From positions 142,085,600 to 142,149,599 of the forward strand of contig NC_089585.1 of the NCBI RefSeq assembly GCF_019320115.1: DNA of 64,000 bases. Direction: 5' to 3'. A program made the position numbers and the translations under genes. Position 1 is the stretch's first letter, and each line of letters starts with the position of its first letter. A model generated the notes under the pieces. It had not been told where the DNA came from. It made no database searches and saw only the letters and a list, made by a program, of their open reading frames with translations. Shown piece after piece: positions 46,061 through 57,526 of this stretch. The DNA comes from Miscanthus floridulus (taxonomy: Eukaryota; Streptophyta; Magnoliopsida; Poales; Poaceae).

Positions 46061-47029
46061 GCTATCTAAAAAAGTGGACAATCTGAAACAGATACGGTCT
46101 TAGATATGCGAAGATCCGCATATCTCCAACCGTATCTGTTTCGAACGGGAGACGCCTAACTGGGTTACACTGATCTACGACAACGATAAGGAAGTGAGGT
46201 TATTTATACCTAGGGTGGCGGTGGAGTCAGGCTAGCGGGGAGTGGCGAGGCGACGCTGTGCAGGCAGGACCGTAGCGCCAACAAAGATGATCGGGGTCGC
46301 CTACGTACTCCGGGTCCCCTCCGATGGGTCCTGCTCTGCAAAAGAAGAATTATAATACTATAAGTTAAATATTTCGGTAGAACCTCCCCGGTACGGGGAG
46401 GTTTCCAAAACCTGCAAGAAAAAAGTCGGCACAATGGCCGACAGCATATATACGGCACGAAGGCCCACACATCCACATACGGCACGAAGGCTGCCAATGA
46501 CATACAAGGCATGAAGGCTGACAACTGGGGGGGCTTTATACCTTGGGTGGCGGTGGAGTCGGGCGACGCGGTGCCAGGGTCACCTTCGTCTCCAGCGAGG
46601 GGCGGGGACGACGGCGGGGATGAACGGCGAGGGGCGTGGCCGGTGGCCGAGGCTCCTTCTCCTCCCTTCTCCTTCTCCTCCCTTCTCCTTCTTCCTTCTC
46701 CCTTCTCCTCTCCTCCACCTCCCTTCTCTCCTCTACTCCCCTGCTCCTCCTCTCCTCCACTCTGGCGGTTCAGGGGCGGGGGGCAGCCGGGGCAGGGCAC
46801 CACCGGTAGGTCCGCGTTCGGCGATGGAGCGGGGACGGGGCGGGGCCGGGGTGGGGCGGCGCACCACCGGCCGGGGAGGGCAGACCCGGGCGTGGGCCGG
46901 CCGCGGCGAAGGTCCGGCGGCACCGGTGGTCCACGGCGGCGGGGCGGGGCCGGGGCGCGCGGTTGTGAGAGGGAGAGTGGGAGAGTGGGAGCGGGCCGGC
47001 CGGCCCGCTAGGGTTAAGTGGGGTGGCCC

Positions 47030-48458
47030 TTTGCCGAGTGCCGAGATGCGGGCACTCGGCAAAGAAATTCAGGGGGGTTCTTTTAATCTGAAAGATAAAA
47101 AAAATTCTGAATATTCTTTGCCGAGTGCTGCAAGCCTCGCACTCGGCAAAGAGGTTCCTTTGTCGAGTGTCAATTTCGACACTCGGCAAAGTATTTTTAT
47201 TTTTTTTTATTTTTGTTTTCAACTTTTTTCTGTGGTATTTATACAGTACCTTGAAGCACATGTTCCAATTTGGAACTTTTCTATGACTTTTTGGTATATT
47301 TTTTAAATTTTTTATGTTTACTTGAATTTTTCTCGAAAAAGTAAATTTGAACTACAGGTGCATGAAATATTGGAATTTAGCGATTCAAAAAATGTATTCA
47401 TGTTTTTGAGTGTATTTTGAGGCCGTGTGCAGGGACATTCGTGAAATTTCGAACATCTGCTTCACGAAACATGACCACCAACTTGTTAAAAAAGTGTTTT
47501 TTAATTATATAAAATGCAAACGAAGTCCGAAAATCACGAAACTTGTCGAGGTGTCGTGTCATCGCATGTAGAGGCTGTGGTAAAAAAATTTAGAAGTTTC
47601 CGAATAAGTTGTGACGTACGATGCCTAAAACCCAGATATCGTCACGTGTGGAGATATCTTGGTTTTATGCATCGTACGTCACAACTTGCTCGGAAACTTC
47701 TAAATTTTTTACCACAGCCTCTACATGCGATGACACGACACCTCGACAAGTTTCGTGATTTTCGGACTTCGTTTGCATTTTATATAATTAAAAAATACTT
47801 TTTTAACAAGTTGGTGGTCATGTTTCGTGAAACAGATGTTCGAAATTTCACGAATGTCCCTGCACACGGCCTCAAAATACACTAAAAACATGAATATCAT
47901 TTTTTGAATCGCTAAATTCCAATATTTTATGCACCTGCCGTTCAAATTTACTTTTTCGAGAAAAATTCAAGTAAACATAAAAAATTTAAAAAATATACCA
48001 AAAAGCCATAGAAAAGTTCCAAATTGGAACATGTGCTTCAAGGTACTGTATAAATGTCACAGAAAAATTTTGAAAAATAAAAATAAAAATACTTTGCCGA
48101 GTGTCGGAATTGGCACTCGGCAAAGGAACCTCTTTGCCGAGTGCCAGGCTTGCAGCACTCGGCAAAGACAGCACGTTTGCCAAGTGCTAACGGCCAGCAC
48201 TCGGCAAAGGATGACGGAGGGGCCACCGGCGTCGCCTGAGGTATTTTGCCGAGGGTTATTCTTTGCCGAGTGCCTGACACTCGGTAAAAAGGACGTTTGC
48301 CGAGTGTCCCTCTTTATCGAGTGTTTGGCACTCGACAAAGACGGCCTTTGCCAAGTGCCGGCTTTGCCGAGTGCGGCACTCGGCAAACTACCTCTTTACC
48401 GAGTGCCCGTGTTTCGACACTTGACAAAGCGCCGGCAAAGAGCACGTCTCCCGTAGTG
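47030..48458. repeat. CACTA right subterminal repeat array
   Basis: TTTGCCGAGTG/CACTCGGCAAAG pairs crowd 47030-47195 and 48095-48440, interrupted by the AT-rich arms of the long palindrome. Confidence 0.88.
47119..48168. repeat. Long near-perfect palindrome (arms about 520 bp)
   Basis: The left arm (47119 to about 47640) and right arm (about 47653 to 48168) are reverse complements with few mismatches. Example pairs are GTGACGTACGATGC with GCATCGTACGTCAC next to the centre, GCAAACGAAGTCCGAAAATC with GATTTTCGGACTTCGTTTGC, and GGAACATGTGCTTCAAGGTA with TACCTTGAAGCACATGTTCC. The loop is about 12 bases. The outer ends include one TTTGCCGAGTG pair each. A transcript across it would fold into a hairpin of about 1 kb. 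Confidence 0.95.
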
Positions 48459-48461
48459 ATG

Positions 48462-48821
48462 GAGCCTTTTTACACAAGTCAGTACACAGTCCTCGATCGA
48501 ACGTGTGTAGGGTTGCTTAGGTGGAGGCCTCTTAGGCAAAGGCAAATCTATTAGAAGTCCGGGAATATTGCATTGCCTGATGTAGACAGATATTTGAAGC
48601 AACAATTTATCCAAGCAGAGCTCCTAATCTTGGTGTCTGTCAGCCTGCTGTGTCACTTCCGGTACAAGAAAAAAGCCAGTAAGGCAGTTGCACATGCACA
48701 CCCAACAAGAATTTGCAAAAAGGACTTTGGGTGCTAATTTAAGGTTCCCTTTTGAACAACTCATGTTCAAGTACCATTATGCAAACATTATAATCTCTGT
48801 TAGCTCGTAGCATAATTATAT
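48462..48821. other. Intergenic
   Basis: No gene recognised between the CACTA element and the next MITE. Confidence 0.55.
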
Positions 48822-49134
48822 GGGCCTGTTTGGCAGGGTTCTGGCTCATCTTAAAATGGCTCCGGCTCTGGCTTCTCTGAAGGAGCAGCTCCTCTGGAGG
48901 AGCTGAAGCCGTTCTGGAAAATGTTTGGCAAAACGGCTCCTTCGCACTAGACGACGTGAACCCACAGCAAGGAGCCGTGCGAAGCTCGTTTTTTAGGCTT
49001 CTCCTGCGCAGGAAAAAAATAGCTCCAGCTCTTGACCGGCTCTCCATGCGGAGCCATTTCCAAAACAAGCATTTGGCATAGCTTCTGCAGGAGCCGGAGC
49101 AGAAGCCCCTGCAGGAGCTCTGCCAAATAGGCTC
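48822..49134. mobile_element. MITE (about 313 bp, GGCCTGTTTGGCAG ends)
   Basis: The left end GGGCCTGTTTGGCAGGG and the right end CTCTGCCAAATAGGCTC are inverted. Internally AGCAGCTCCTCTGGAGGAGC and related AGGAGC/GCTCCT words form nested hairpins. ORFs across it are fortuitous. Confidence 0.75.
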
Positions 49135-50260
49135 TATATTGCTCTATCACTTTACAAAGGTACGTTACGTACGGCAAGAGTAAACTGATCGATCACTAAT
49201 ACTGGTAGTGCTAGTACTTTTGTCTTCTCTTTCATCTTCTTAACTTAAAGACATATATAAGGCTCCACTACTATGCTAAATCGTATTCAAAACGCTGGAT
49301 TATTGTTTCTCTAGTCTCGGTGTCGTGTTGTGAGATCCACCTTCTGTTCAGAGTTGCAAGCATATCTTCAAGAATGAGTTCGCTTTAGTAGTGTTACGGC
49401 CGAAAGGAAAATTCCATCCCTACATTGATCAATAATGGCTGCAAGCCTATGTGTAATATTTTTCATTTTTTTGTCTCCTTTTTTGTTTCTTCAAACTTGT
49501 ACTTTGAGCTTTTGTTTTCAGTTTAATAAAATTCCAGTAGGGGCTTTTACCCCTCCTGCTTCATTAAAAAAAAAGAAATATTGCATGGTAAGTAAGTTCT
49601 CCGAGAAGAAGAAAAGGAAGCATCATCCTCCGTGCTAAATGTACTTGTTCTAAATTACAAATCGTTTCGGCCGTTGTAGCCACAACATATATTGATGTGT
49701 ATAGCCAAAAAAAAAAAAAGAGAGAGAGGAAACTATGTACTTATAGAAAAGCAAATTATTTACGATTTGAAAAGTAGCTCCCACAATATATTCTGTACTA
49801 CATGGCCTGTTTGAATTGAGGGGAAATTAAAAACGTGTACATGTACCGGGTTGTTGGAATAAAGGATAGCACATTAGGTACGAGCGTGCACACATGCAAG
49901 TATGCAAGGTGCTACTAGCTATAGCCTATAGGCCCAACAACTTCAGAAAAGATAGAATCAGGATGATACGTGCGACACGATGCAATTGATTATTACTAGT
50001 TCCTCGGAAGAAAAGGAGCTACCTATTGCGTGCTGCCGCTTGCTGTAAACTGTAAAGCCACCGTCCCCCTTTTTCAACCCCTAGCTCTTGTCGTCTTAGG
50101 TTCATTCATCCTCACAAAGTACTCCAGTGGCTAGTATCAGTGCAAGTTGCATTGGTAGCTTGGTACATAACCTAACTACTAGGGATCACAGGCCCTGCAT
50201 CAACACGCTGATATATACAAATACTTTTTGTGTCACAAGAAATTTCAAGATTACTGTGTA
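49135..50260. other. Intergenic
   Basis: No gene recognised. Low-complexity A-runs occur near 49568 and 49706-49730. A polyT/CTT-rich ORF at 49435-49638 has no family feature. Confidence 0.55.
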
Positions 50261-50517
50261 CTCCCTCCATCGATAAAAGAATGCAATTCTCAAGTTTCAA
50301 GAAATCAAACAGTTTAAATTTTGACTGAAATTATATAAAAAATTACTAACACTCATGAGATAAAATAAGTACCATTAGATTAGTTATAGAATATATTTTC
50401 ATAATAAATTTATTCGGAGATATAAATGCTAATACTATTTACTATAAACTTGGTCAAACTTAATTTAGATTGACTGGCATGGTTTTCATAATTATATTCT
50501 TTTATGAACGGAGGGAG
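50261..50517. mobile_element. Stowaway MITE (257 bp)
   Basis: CTCCCTCCATCGATAAAAGA and ATTCTTTTATGAACGGAGGGAG are inverted ends, flanked by TA on both sides. This is the best-preserved Stowaway copy in the window. Confidence 0.92.
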
Positions 50518-50528
50518 TAGAGTATTTT

Positions 50529-50645
50529 AAAGCCCCCTCTGGAATGTGGGATTTTGTTTTCCCGTTCTTGCGTTTTTTCTGCGAAAAATGAACTGAATTT
50601 TATGAAATTTCTATAAAATTTCCGTGAAATTTCTAAGAGACCCTA
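50529..50645. mobile_element. MITE fragment related to 39062-39182
   Basis: AAAGCCCCCTCTGGAATGTGGGA, then TTTTTTCTGCGAAAAATGAAC and TTCTAAGAGACCCT. Ends resemble those of the copy upstream of the AWPM-19 gene. Confidence 0.5.
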
Positions 50646-50814
50646 AATTTCTAGAGCAGTAGGGAGTGATCTAAATTATGAACTGAACATTTCAATTACT
50701 ACGTAGCTACTGCACGGCATCCTTTTACTCCGTCAGGTAGGTTGCCACTTGGGCAGGCAGGTACGTACCTGGCACCTACTGTATGACATGAGATGCTCCA
50801 AGCAAGATTCAACC

Positions 50815-50943
50815 TGTTCGTTTCGACTTATTCGTCCGTATTTGACTTATAATCCACGATTTGAATGGTGTTTTTATCTTATACCAAACCAGCCAGCAGT
50901 ACTTTCAGCCATGGCTTATAAACCAATTCAACCGAAACGAACA
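50815..50943. mobile_element. Small foldback MITE (about 129 bp)
   Basis: TGTTCGTTTCG at the left and CCGAAACGAACA at the right are inverted. Inside are GACTTATAATCCACG and ATGGCTTATAAACC. Same family as the copy at 34822. A decayed member at about 51049-51150 (CAGCCTGTTCTC..., CTCACAGAACACTATTG) follows shortly after. Confidence 0.78.
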
Positions 50944-51153
50944 ATCTGATTGAATGATCGATGGCATACTATATGAACTCGATCTTTAATTTTGACATGA
51001 AATGCTCAGTGAGCTCGTGGGTCCCTCCCCTCTTGATCTCTCATTCAGCCTGTTCTCCTTGTCTAGTCTCAACTTGTTTCTGCTTGTTCTCTCACAGAAC
51101 ACTATTGAATTAACCGAAATCAGCCGAAATAAGTTCGAAATGTGACCAGTCTA

Positions 51154-51270
51154 AGGCCCTGTTTGGTTTCTACAGGCGCTCATAAAATTCCTGTCACATC
51201 GAATGTTTAGACACATGCATGAAGTATTAAATATAGACTAATTACGAAACTAATTACACAACTTACGACT
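51154..51270. mobile_element. Long-TIR MITE, left part (split by the Gypsy-type insertion)
   Basis: AAGGCCCTGTTTGGTTTCTA through CACATCGAATGTTTAGACAC to ACTTACGACT. The reverse complement of the right part (63682-63900) matches it over about 100 bp. The last five bases, CGACT, are the insertion-site duplication. Confidence 0.88.
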
Positions 51271-52491
51271 TGTCGGTACAGAAAGTGACTAACTAGTAAA
51301 TATTTATAGTTTTGCTGTACGTTGTGATCAGAGGTGGCCTAGCACTCAATGACACAGGATTTATACTGGTTCAGGCAATGTGCCCTACGTCCAGTTTAGG
51401 TCGGTCGGTGACTTTATTCTTGAGCCCATGTGCTCGAAGTCTGTAGTGGGGTTACAGACAAGAAGAAGAAAGGAGGGGTGTTCAAGAGGCCCGGTCGGGT
51501 CCGACCGGAAGGGCCGAGGGCGACCGGAACTCTACCATGAGCTAGAAGTCCAAGCGTGTGCTTGAGGGGTCGTGAGCTATCGATCTAGTGAGTCTGAACT
51601 TGAAGAAGTCGACTTCCTTTGTTGGAGGGAGCGCATCCCCTTTTATAGATAAAGGGGATGGCTTTACATGTGAGAGGGAGAGAGTACGGATGTTTCTAAG
51701 CCTTGTTGCCCACGCCGACGAGGGTAGCAATGATGGTAGGCGCCCACAATATTGTTGATGTCACTGTAGAATGTCAGGTGTACATGGGAGGTTGTGTTGG
51801 CTTCTTCAGGAAGGGTGGATGTCGGTACCTGTAAAATACTATTGTTATGTGAGGAGCCCTTACCTCGTGTACTAGGTATGGTGAACCCTGGTGCCCACTA
51901 TCGATGCCCAGAGGCATGGGGTTTTTTTGCCGTATGGGAGCCCAATGACGCCTACAATACTGTAGACACAAATGTCAGCGCCTATAATACTGTTTGTGTC
52001 AGGGCGGTTGTGGAGCACTGTTCCCGTAGGCGTACAGGCTATGGTCCCGGTATCGTGGTTTGACTTGTGCACTGCCTTCTCTGCTCACCCCTGGTCCCTT
52101 CCGAGTGGACGTCCCCGGTCGAATGGCCCCAGTCGGCCCTGGCCACGCCAGTCAGAGAAGAGCGGCAAGCAGGCTTCCTACGGGTCCCCGGTCGGAGTCG
52201 CGGGGTTGGAGTAGGAAGCAGCGTTTTGGGCCAGGCCTTCCGATCGGAGAGACCGCCTGGAGGCAGCTGGTGCCCGAAGCGAGTGCTCCGGTCGGAGAGG
52301 TGGGCCGAAGAAGTTGACGAGCGGACGTTTTGTTCTTTCAGGTAGACCTTCTGGTTGGGAACCAGAATATCCTCCCGGCCCGTTGTGTTTTTAGGCTCTT
52401 GGGCCAGCCCACGAGCTACATGCTGTGTTCCTGGGCTGAGCCCTGGCGTGGAAGCCGGTCCCCAAGGGACCCCGGCTTTATGAACCCGACA
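51271..52491 (-). repeat. Gypsy-type 3' LTR (1221 bp)
   Basis: TGTCGG...CCCGACA. Its last about 170 bases (from about 52323) match 63507-63676 closely (TTTTGTTCTTTC.GGTAGACC, CTACATGCTGTGTTC). It is followed at 52492 by GGAGCCCCCGAGCCCC, the polypurine tract of the minus-strand element. Confidence 0.88.
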
Positions 52492-52507
52492 GGAGCCCCC
52501 GAGCCCC

Positions 52508-54733
52508 TGGGCGATTTGAGCCAAATCGTCCGATGGATTTTTTGTCTTGCCAGCGGGTGCGCGCGAGCGCACCCGCAGGTGTAGCCCCTGAGCCCCTAGG
52601 CGGTTCGGGCAGAACCGGCTGGGGGGTTTCTGCATTGCCAGTGGGGGAGGTTTTTGTTTGGTGTAGCCCCTGGGCGGTTCGGGCAGAACCGTCTGGGGGT
52701 GTTTGGAGCGTGTTTTTAGTCAGAGACAGATTGTTTTGTTCTAACCAAGGCGTCGTTTGTGCAGCCGAGGCGTTTTAGGCATGGGGATTAGATCGAGATA
52801 GAACTTACTGATCCCGGCGTCGATGCGTGCCGGGGATCAGGCGAGGAAGTTTAGTTTGAGACAAACCCTAGCGTCAGTGCGCGCCGTGAATGGAGACAAC
52901 TTAGTTTGGATGCGACAGAGCTCACTGATCTTTGGCGTCGATGCGCGCCATGGAATCAGGTGAGGCGGAGTCGCGAGTAGACCTAGGCGTCGGTGCGCAC
53001 CGTGGGATAGGGTGAGGTGGAGTCACAAGTAGACCCAGGCATCGGTGCGCGTCGTGGATCGAGAGAGTTAGTTTTTGTTAGTTTCAGTTAATGAAGTCGT
53101 TACATGAGTTTGGAGTCGCGGTCCCAAGAGCCGTAGCTGGATGTCACCGATCCTATTGACGCGAGTTCGGGGTCATGGTCCCAACAGCCATAGCCGGATG
53201 TCACCGATCCTGTCGACGCGAGTTCGGGGTCACGGTCCCAAGAGCCGTAGCCGGATGTCGTTGATCCTGTCGACGCGAGTTCGGGGTCGTAGTCCCAAGG
53301 TTTCTTTGGAGTGCAGTCGAAAGTGAAGCCGTTTACGAAGACGTTGTTAGTTTAGTTAAAGATCGGCGAGGCGATGCTCATGGATCCTGGCGTCGGTGCG
53401 CGCCATGGGACCGGGTGAGTCGTAGTTGTTGATCTGGCGAGTTCGAGGTCGCTGTCCTTGGCATTTTTCTTGAGCCCCCGAGCCCTATTGAGCCTTCGTG
53501 GGGGTTGATGTGAGTATTGTGCGTTACCCCATCCGGTTCCTCACAACCGGAGGGGCTAAGTTTCGTCGCCTGTCTTGATCTCTCGGGCTCGAAGACTAGC
53601 TTGGTGAGCTCGCTAACGGGTGTGATTGAGTAGAATCCGGGTCTGCCGTTCGTGACGGGGTCGGTATAGCCCTCTTGTGACATTCCACTACTCCTTTACC
53701 TACAACCCAACAGATGCCTAGGTCGTTCCGGAGACCAACCCAGGTGGCCTAATGGCCTCCCCTTCGATGGAGATTCTGTGGGCCTAGCTAGAGGTTCAGG
53801 ATCGAACGAGAAGGTTGAGATGACCCGGTCTGCCAGATTAGGCTAGGGCCACACGGTGCTCATCTACGGTTTTCTCCCCTAGCTCTGTTTGGTTGCTCAT
53901 GTCAAATGAGGCAAACCGCCGCTTCGTGATGCAACATGGAGCGTTGTGATGCATTTCGCTGCACGTGCGATGCTTAGTTCCTGAGCCCCCGGGCGGTTCA
54001 TGCCCTAACCGTCCGGGGGGTTCAAGCGTATGAGATGAATGCGTGTATGGATGTATGAATGATTTATAAAGAAATAGAGGGGGTTTTGGTAATGTTTACC
54101 TTGACGACTAGAGTGATGGGGCTCGAAGAGCTTCAGTTAGAAATGTCTGACCGGGACCCGTGCTCGTCGTTTGAGACAGAGTCAGTATGGCCTACATGAG
54201 GCATCCCTTTACTCCTTACCTATCGCCTGGTGTCCCTCCTGGGTGATTCGATCGGCTCAGGGAGGTCCGGTGGTCTCTTCTAGCGGAGATTTCACTTCTG
54301 GTCCCTACACCCGCGTGCGGTGGCGCTTCGGTTCCTGTGCTTGTTGTGTGGTAGTGGTTGATCATGCAGTAGTGGTGGGCCACGACCAGGCCACGTCCCG
54401 TCTGATCTGGAGCCATTCCATTGAGTAGGGCACATCTCATCGGTTCAGGGCACGTCTCATCTATATTAAATGGAAAAGAGAGAGAAATTCTTGCTCCGCC
54501 GCTCTGCCTTCCCCGATCGGCGTGTCCTTCCTTAACTGTTGTTCCCTTTCCTTTAAGTAGGAGTAGGGAGAGGGTTTTTGTTTTGTTCTTTTGTCTATTC
54601 TTCATCTACCACCGCCTTCTCTCTTCCTTTTTGCTGTGAGCATTCCTAAGAGCCGTGGAGGTTTCTAGGAAAGAAGGGGAGAGAGCAAGGGAGAAGAGAG
54701 GAACTCACCAACCTTTTTTTGATTCAGAGCGAA
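52508..54733. other. Gypsy-type internal region before the antisense gene
   Basis: The stretch is GC-moderate with recurring GGCGTCGATGCGCGCC-type phrases (52790-53410) and CCCCCGAGCCCC runs. It holds the minisatellite described separately. The last 200 bp (54560-54733) are probably the 5' leader of the plus-strand gene. No conserved protein domain is recognised. Confidence 0.5.
53104..53310 (+). repeat. 57-bp minisatellite, about 3.6 units
   Basis: The unit is GACGCGAGTTCGGGGTC, a GGTCCCAAGAGCCGTAGCC segment, then GGATGTCACCGATCCTGTC. The unit length is a multiple of three, so it reads as a repeating 19-residue peptide in one frame. Confidence 0.85.
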
Positions 54734-56677
54734 ATGTCAGACTGGCGGACGTCCAACATGAGGAAGTCAGTGCTGGAGGCTTTTGTCGCGAAGGGGTTTC
54801 TATCGCCGTAGGAGGTGGCGCACTGGAGGGTCCCTAGAGGGGAGGAGTTCCCACAACCTCATCCTGATGAGGTGGTTTCTTTCCTTACCTTCCATAAGCG
54901 TGGATTAGGATACCCCGCGCACTGGTTCCTGCATGGGCTCCTCAATGAGTGGGGTCTAGAGCTGCAGCATCTCAATCCGACAGGGTTGTTGCACATTGCT
55001 GGCTTCGTCACCGTCTATGAGGCTTTCCTCGAGATGGAGCCACACGCGGATCTCTTCTGGCTTTTCTTCTCCGGGAGAGCTATGGTGGACTAGAGTTCGG
55101 TCGAGATCGCGTCGGTCGGAGGCTTCACCCTGTAGAGGAAGCCGTGTGCGGGAGGCTTGTATCCCGTGTACTCCCCATGTGACTCCAACTAGGGATGGCA
55201 TGGGGAGTGGTTCTATATTCGGAATTCGGCGGGGGCGCCGTTTCCAACGTTTACCGGCGGGAGGCCGGTGAAGCATAAGAGTTGGTCATGGGGCTGCGCC
55301 CACACGGAGAGGCACAAGGTGGAGGCCATCGAGGAGGAGCTCCGGAAGCTCGTAAGGGCCGGCCTCGATGGGGTGCAGGTGTTCCACACCCTTTACCGCC
55401 ACCGGGTTGCGCTGTTGGCGGAGAGGACGCACCCAATGTGGACGTACGGTGGCCGGTCGGACCTGGACCGTGTGTCACCGAAGGAGCTACCGGACGACAA
55501 GATCTGGAGTCGTGTCGGCCGAGTGCTACAGCTGAGGCCCAGAGAGACGATGGTGGGAAAACCATACCGTTCAATGCCTCGATCGTGCCCACGCTGGTAT
55601 GCTCCCTTATTTTGTTCGTGCTTTTTCTCTGCCCCCTTTCTTTTTTGATTTTGGTTCATTCATTCCGTAGGGGCTTGGGAGGTACAAGTCCCGGCCACAC
55701 CTTCCCAAGGGACCGGCGGGCCGGGCCCGGTAGGCCACCCAAAAGGAGGCGGCAGACGCCCGGAAGAAGAAGAAAACCAAGGAGGTTCAGCGAAAAGAAG
55801 AGAGGAACAAGGAGGTCGCCCGGCGCGTGAGGGCTTGGGAACGTAGGAGCGACGTTGAGTTGGAACTCGCGTCGGATGATCCTATGGATTTGGACGACAT
55901 GGTCTTCTCCGACAAGGAGGAGAGTCAGGAGGTCGTTGTGACCTCGGCGGTGCGTCGTGACCCCGTGGCGACGTCCGCTGGTGAGGAGCATGAGGCCGCG
56001 CAGCGTGCGGAGGTTCCTGCGTCGTGGAAGCGTGTAGTGAGCGTGGACGACGTTGGTGAGCGAGCGGCGAAGCAAACGTGGTCACCGTGCCTCTCGGTGG
56101 TGTCACCGGTCTCATTGTCACTTGTGGTGGATGCGGCTGGGGGAGCCGGGTGGTCCGAGGAGCGGACGGGCGCTTGTGCTGCGATGGGGCTGGTGCCAAC
56201 GCCGAACTTGCAGCCGAAGGAGGCCCCGCCTGCCGTGGGTGCGGTCGAGCAGTCCGAGCGGTCTGAGGGGTAGACTGGTGCCTGGTCAATGTGCGACTCG
56301 CAGTTGGGGGATGCCCCACCCGCTGCTCTGGTCAGGGAGCCCCGAGCCAGAGGTCGTAGCGAGCTGCAGGCCAGGCATGGGCCGGTCAAGATGACTCTGA
56401 CCCTATCTAAAGTGAGGGGGCACGGGTCGCAGCCAAGGAGCGATCCTCGTCCTGTGGGCTCGTCGTCGTCGGAGCGTGCCTTCAGAGTCATGTCGCTCGC
56501 CACCCGGTATGTTTCCTTTTGTTGCTTCTTCGATTTTTGGTGGTTGTCTTTTTAGAGTGTGGCTTACCCGCAATTTTTGTTAGTGGCCGGGGGATGCCGG
56601 GGTTGAGCATCGCCCTAACCCCCATGCAGGAGGTCTGGAGGCCCACTTTGCAGCGTGTTGTGGTGAGCAAAGGGGGA

Positions 56678-57064
56678 TGTGGGGGTATGGCCCCCAAGAC
56701 ATGGGTCGCACCATCAGAGGTGGCTCAGCCCACAAGATCAAGGCATGCACGACGCTGCTCGGCGTGCACCATAAGATATTGTATAGTAACAAATAGGCTA
56801 CTTTCCTTGTAACCCTGTTCCTCCAGACTATATAAGGAGAGGCAGGGGTCCCCTAGCGAACAAGCTACTTAGTCATCCAGATCAATAGAATACACCAAAG
56901 ACACAGGATGTAGGGTATTACGTCGATCAGATGGCCCAAACCTGTCTAAATCGCTGTCTCTGTGCCTTGTGTCACCATCCAGTTCATGATCACGCGCACC
57001 CCCACCGACAAATCTACCATCGTGGGATACCCCTCGATGGACTACCGATGATATTCTGTCGACA
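56678..57064 (+). repeat. 5' LTR of the nested short element
   Basis: 387 bp, ends TCTGTCGACA. TATATAAG at about 56829 is a TATA box in the transcribed orientation. Confidence 0.92.
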
Positions 57065-57065
57065 G

Positions 57066-57084
57066 TTGGCACACCAGGTAGGGG
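57066..57084 (+). other. Primer-binding-site-like sequence
   Basis: TTGGCACACCAGGTAGGGG lies one base after the LTR end. It resembles the TTGGCGC(G/A)CCAGGTAGGGG primer sites of many grass Gypsy elements. Confidence 0.75.
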
Positions 57085-57160
57085 TGTGCGCTTGATCCAT
57101 GGCGAGCCAGATGGACCTCAAATCAACAGCGCGTTCTCGTCATCAATCTCATAGAGATCC

Positions 57161-57526
57161 ATGCCGGTCCACGATGATGATTCATCGCTGGCTACATCAG
57201 CACCTGCTACAGCAGATCCAATCTCGAAACCACCTCTGAGGTCACCTTCATCAACAACTCGCCGCCCGCTTCCTCGCTACCAGAGGAGGCAGATCAACAA
57301 TGATGATCTGATCGAGTCCATCGATCGGGTCAGTCTAAAGCTCGTCGATTGCCTCTCCATCGCCGAATCGGCTCTGGATACTCTGGTTCAGCGCCGACCA
57401 CCCTTCGATCTAGATCTATCAGAGGCTGCTCAGAAAACTCTAGGAGTCGCGGCTCTACCCTTTGGGTTCACCAACGCCGCCGCCCCCGCTTACCAACATG
57501 CCCTGAGGGGCAAATTCGTCGACTAG
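57161..57526 (+). CDS. Short ORF of the nested LTR element, unknown function
   Basis: 121 codons, MPVHDDDSSLATSAPATADP..., ending GKFVD then TAG. It contains RPLPRYQRRQINNDDLIESI, which is strikingly like the PLPCYQRRWIDNDNLL segment encoded in antisense copy A near 24770-24830. It may be a relic N-terminus of a larger element protein. No domain is recognised and translation is unproven. Confidence 0.45.
   Translation: MPVHDDDSSLATSAPATADPISKPPLRSPSSTTRRPLPRYQRRQINNDDLIESIDRVSLKLVDCLSIAESALDTLVQRRPPFDLDLSEAAQKTLGVAALPFGFTNAAAPAYQHALRGKFVD

Larger units (their letters stand above)
43076..48458 (-). mobile_element. CACTA (En/Spm-like) DNA transposon, 5.4 kb, defective
   Basis: It begins CACTACAGCAGACACG and ends CGTCTCCCGTAGTG, flanked by a perfect 3-bp duplication ATG (43073-43075, 48459-48461). 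Both subterminal zones (43076-43520 and 47030-48458) are packed with TTTGCCGAGTG units in both orientations, the usual transposase-binding array. Between them on the minus strand are the transposase-associated domain, a truncated TNP2-type transposase and the C-terminal exons of the second CACTA protein. 46540-47030 is a GC-rich, polypyrimidine-tracted block. The catalytic transposase core is largely missing, so it would move only with help. Confidence 0.93.

Noticed and set aside
46210..47306. Overlapping Pro/Arg/Gly-rich ORFs of 110-237 codons
   Set aside because: They conflict on both strands over a CTCC/GGAG tract, with no domain. Treated as a GC-rich non-coding block of the CACTA element.
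43076..48458. CRISPR-like array from the regularly spaced TTTGCCGAGTG units
   Set aside because: Units occur in both orientations with irregular spacing inside a eukaryotic CACTA element. They are subterminal transposase-binding repeats.
52039..52635. 198-codon minus-strand ORF
   Set aside because: Spans the LTR end and polypurine tract of the second Gypsy-type element, so it cannot be a gene of its own.
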